Assembly: GCA_964427955.1 (NCBI GenBank)
Contig: CAYRWY010000110.1
Location: 1 to 14,611, forward strand
Reading direction: 5' to 3'
DNA from: JACRBK01 sp964427955
GTDB lineage: Bacteria; Chloroflexota; Anaerolineae; Aggregatilineales; Aggregatilineaceae
DNA: 14,611 bases
Below, in pieces: positions 13,723 to 14,611 of the stretch. Under the pieces are notes generated by a model, which did no database searches, was not told where the DNA came from, and saw only the letters and a list, made by a program, of their open reading frames with translations. Position numbers and translations under genes: made by a program. Numbering within the stretch: position 1 is the first letter of the stretch; each line of letters starts with the position of its first letter.

Positions 13723-14553
13723 ATGTTGTTCAATCTCAAAACCACTCACCAACCCGCGACGGTGGAAGACGCCGCCGCCCTGCTGCGCCAACCCGGCACC
13801 TATCCGCTCTACGGCGGAGCCGCGTTGCAGCGCCACCCACGTCCGGCGGAAGTCGAAGCCGCCGTCGATCTCGGACGGCTGGGCCTGGATTTCGTGCGCG
13901 ACAGTGAAAACTCGCTGCGGCTGGGGACCATGCTCACGCTCGAACAGGTGCGGCTGGCCTGCCTGGAGCGCGGCGATCAGTCTCCCAAGCTGGCCGGGAT
14001 CGCCGCCGTGCTGCGCGAAGATCTGCCCGAAACGCTGCGCCACACCCTGCGCCTGGGCGACCTGCTGATGGAGCGCGATCCCCAGTCGCTCACGATCACG
14101 GCGCTGCTGGCGCTGGGCGCGGTGCTCAAGCGGGTGGACATCGACATGCACTTCACGATGGCGGCCTGGCTGGGCGCCAGCGACGTCAGCCGCCACTACC
14201 TGATCGCACAGATCCGTCTGTTATGCGGGCCAAAGCAGTCCGCCTTCGCGGTGGAAAAAGTCGCGCGCACCCCTGCCGACGCGCCGATTGTGGCCGCCGT
14301 GGCCTACGTCGAAGCGGACAGCGCGGGCAAACTGTACTATTCATCGCTGGCGCTGTGCGGCGTCGCGGCGACGCCGGTGCCGCAGCCGGAGGTAACCCGC
14401 GAGCTGGATAAATCCGGCAATCTCGACGCGGCGCTGGGCAAACTGCATCTCGACCCGACCGGGGATCACTGGGGCAGCCGCGAGTACCGGATCGAAATGG
14501 CGCGGGTCGTAGCGCGTCGGGCGCTGACCCGCGCGATAGAGCAGATCCAGTAA
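13723..14553 (+). CDS. CoxM-like FAD-binding subunit of a molybdenum hydroxylase, with degenerate FAD loops
   Basis: 276 residues from ATG 13723; GAGGGA (13708-13713) inside the end of the racemase gene serves as binding site. The order fits the medium subunit of the CO-dehydrogenase/xanthine-dehydrogenase family: an N-terminal FAD-binding domain (FNLKTTHQPATVEDAAALL, then AVDLGRLGLDFVRDSENSLR and LGTMLTLEQV) and a C-terminal flavoprotein domain (about 180-276; ADAPIVAAVAYVEADSAGKL). The two FAD loops are weak: YGGAAL (30-35) in place of the usual AGGTDL-like sequence, and TLRLGDLL (108-115) where TIGGNL is usual. It may bind FAD poorly or have a different role. Large (molybdopterin) and small (iron-sulfur) subunits are not in the window but could follow, since a binding site is visible at the right edge. 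Confidence 0.65.
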   Translation: MLFNLKTTHQPATVEDAAALLRQPGTYPLYGGAALQRHPRPAEVEAAVDLGRLGLDFVRDSENSLRLGTMLTLEQVRLACLERGDQSPKLAGIAAVLREDLPETLRHTLRLGDLLMERDPQSLTITALLALGAVLKRVDIDMHFTMAAWLGASDVSRHYLIAQIRLLCGPKQSAFAVEKVARTPADAPIVAAVAYVEADSAGKLYYSSLALCGVAATPVPQPEVTRELDKSGNLDAALGKLHLDPTGDHWGSREYRIEMARVVARRALTRAIEQIQ

Positions 14554-14598
14554 CCACTGTTTTTCGCTGAAAGCGGATAGCTGACCGCTATTTCTCAC

Positions 14599-14611
14599 AG
14601 GAGCACGTTGT
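14599..14611 (+). promoter_or_regulatory. Ribosome binding site of a gene that starts at the right edge
   Basis: AGGAG (14599-14603) is followed by CACGTTGT and the end of the window. A start at TTG 14608, or at a GTG beginning at 14610 if the next base is G, would have suitable spacing. The gap after the CoxM-like gene also contains a small AGCGG/CCGCT hairpin (14572-14589). The gene itself lies outside, so this call is tentative. Confidence 0.35.

Noticed and set aside
12805..14196. A 463-codon minus-strand open frame opposite the racemase-like and CoxM-like genes
   Set aside because: The plus-strand genes have catalytic motifs, binding sites and tight spacing. The antisense product shows no recognisable domain and runs through an intergenic repeat.

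Overview
The window is GC-rich bacterial DNA that reads best as Chloroflexota, probably an Anaerolineae-type genome. This is an inference from four things seen together: a T-box leader on pheS, large membrane glycosyltransferases, an unusual sugar-hydrolase/metallo-beta-lactamase fusion, and many intergenic palindromic repeats of the CCTCACCCC and GGGCGC kinds. No tRNA, rRNA, insertion-sequence transposase or CRISPR array was seen.

Layout. 1-68 is the tail of an upstream gene, followed by a hairpin (121-139). 166-2202 encodes a membrane-anchored GH-A-like TIM barrel fused to a subclass-B1-like metallo-beta-lactamase domain, and 2240-2737 a DinB-like protein. After a 410-base repeat-filled gap, 3148-7348 is a probable operon: a GT-C-type membrane glycosyltransferase, RtcA (RNA 3'-phosphate cyclase) and RNase Z. 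7349-7587 holds a duplicated two-hairpin module. 7588-9180 carries two tandem paralogous TIR-domain genes separated by a strong palindrome. Converging on them, 9188-11017 (minus strand) encodes a second GT-C glycosyltransferase whose frame runs straight through two palindromic repeat elements. 11066-11299 is a small membrane protein.

11296-11653 holds a good promoter and a complete T-box with a Phe (TTC) specifier and an intrinsic terminator. It controls pheS (11706-12740), which has its own terminator and no pheT next to it. After a repeat-bearing gap come an Asp/Glu-racemase-family protein (13006-13716) and a CoxM-like flavoprotein subunit (13723-14553) with degenerate FAD loops. A ribosome binding site at the right edge points to another gene beyond the window.

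The best leads are the GH/B1-metallo-beta-lactamase fusion, the two in-frame repeat insertions in the minus-strand glycosyltransferase gene, and the TIR pair, whose TIR halves are conserved while the N-terminal halves have diverged. All functional assignments rest on reading motifs by eye; no database search was run.
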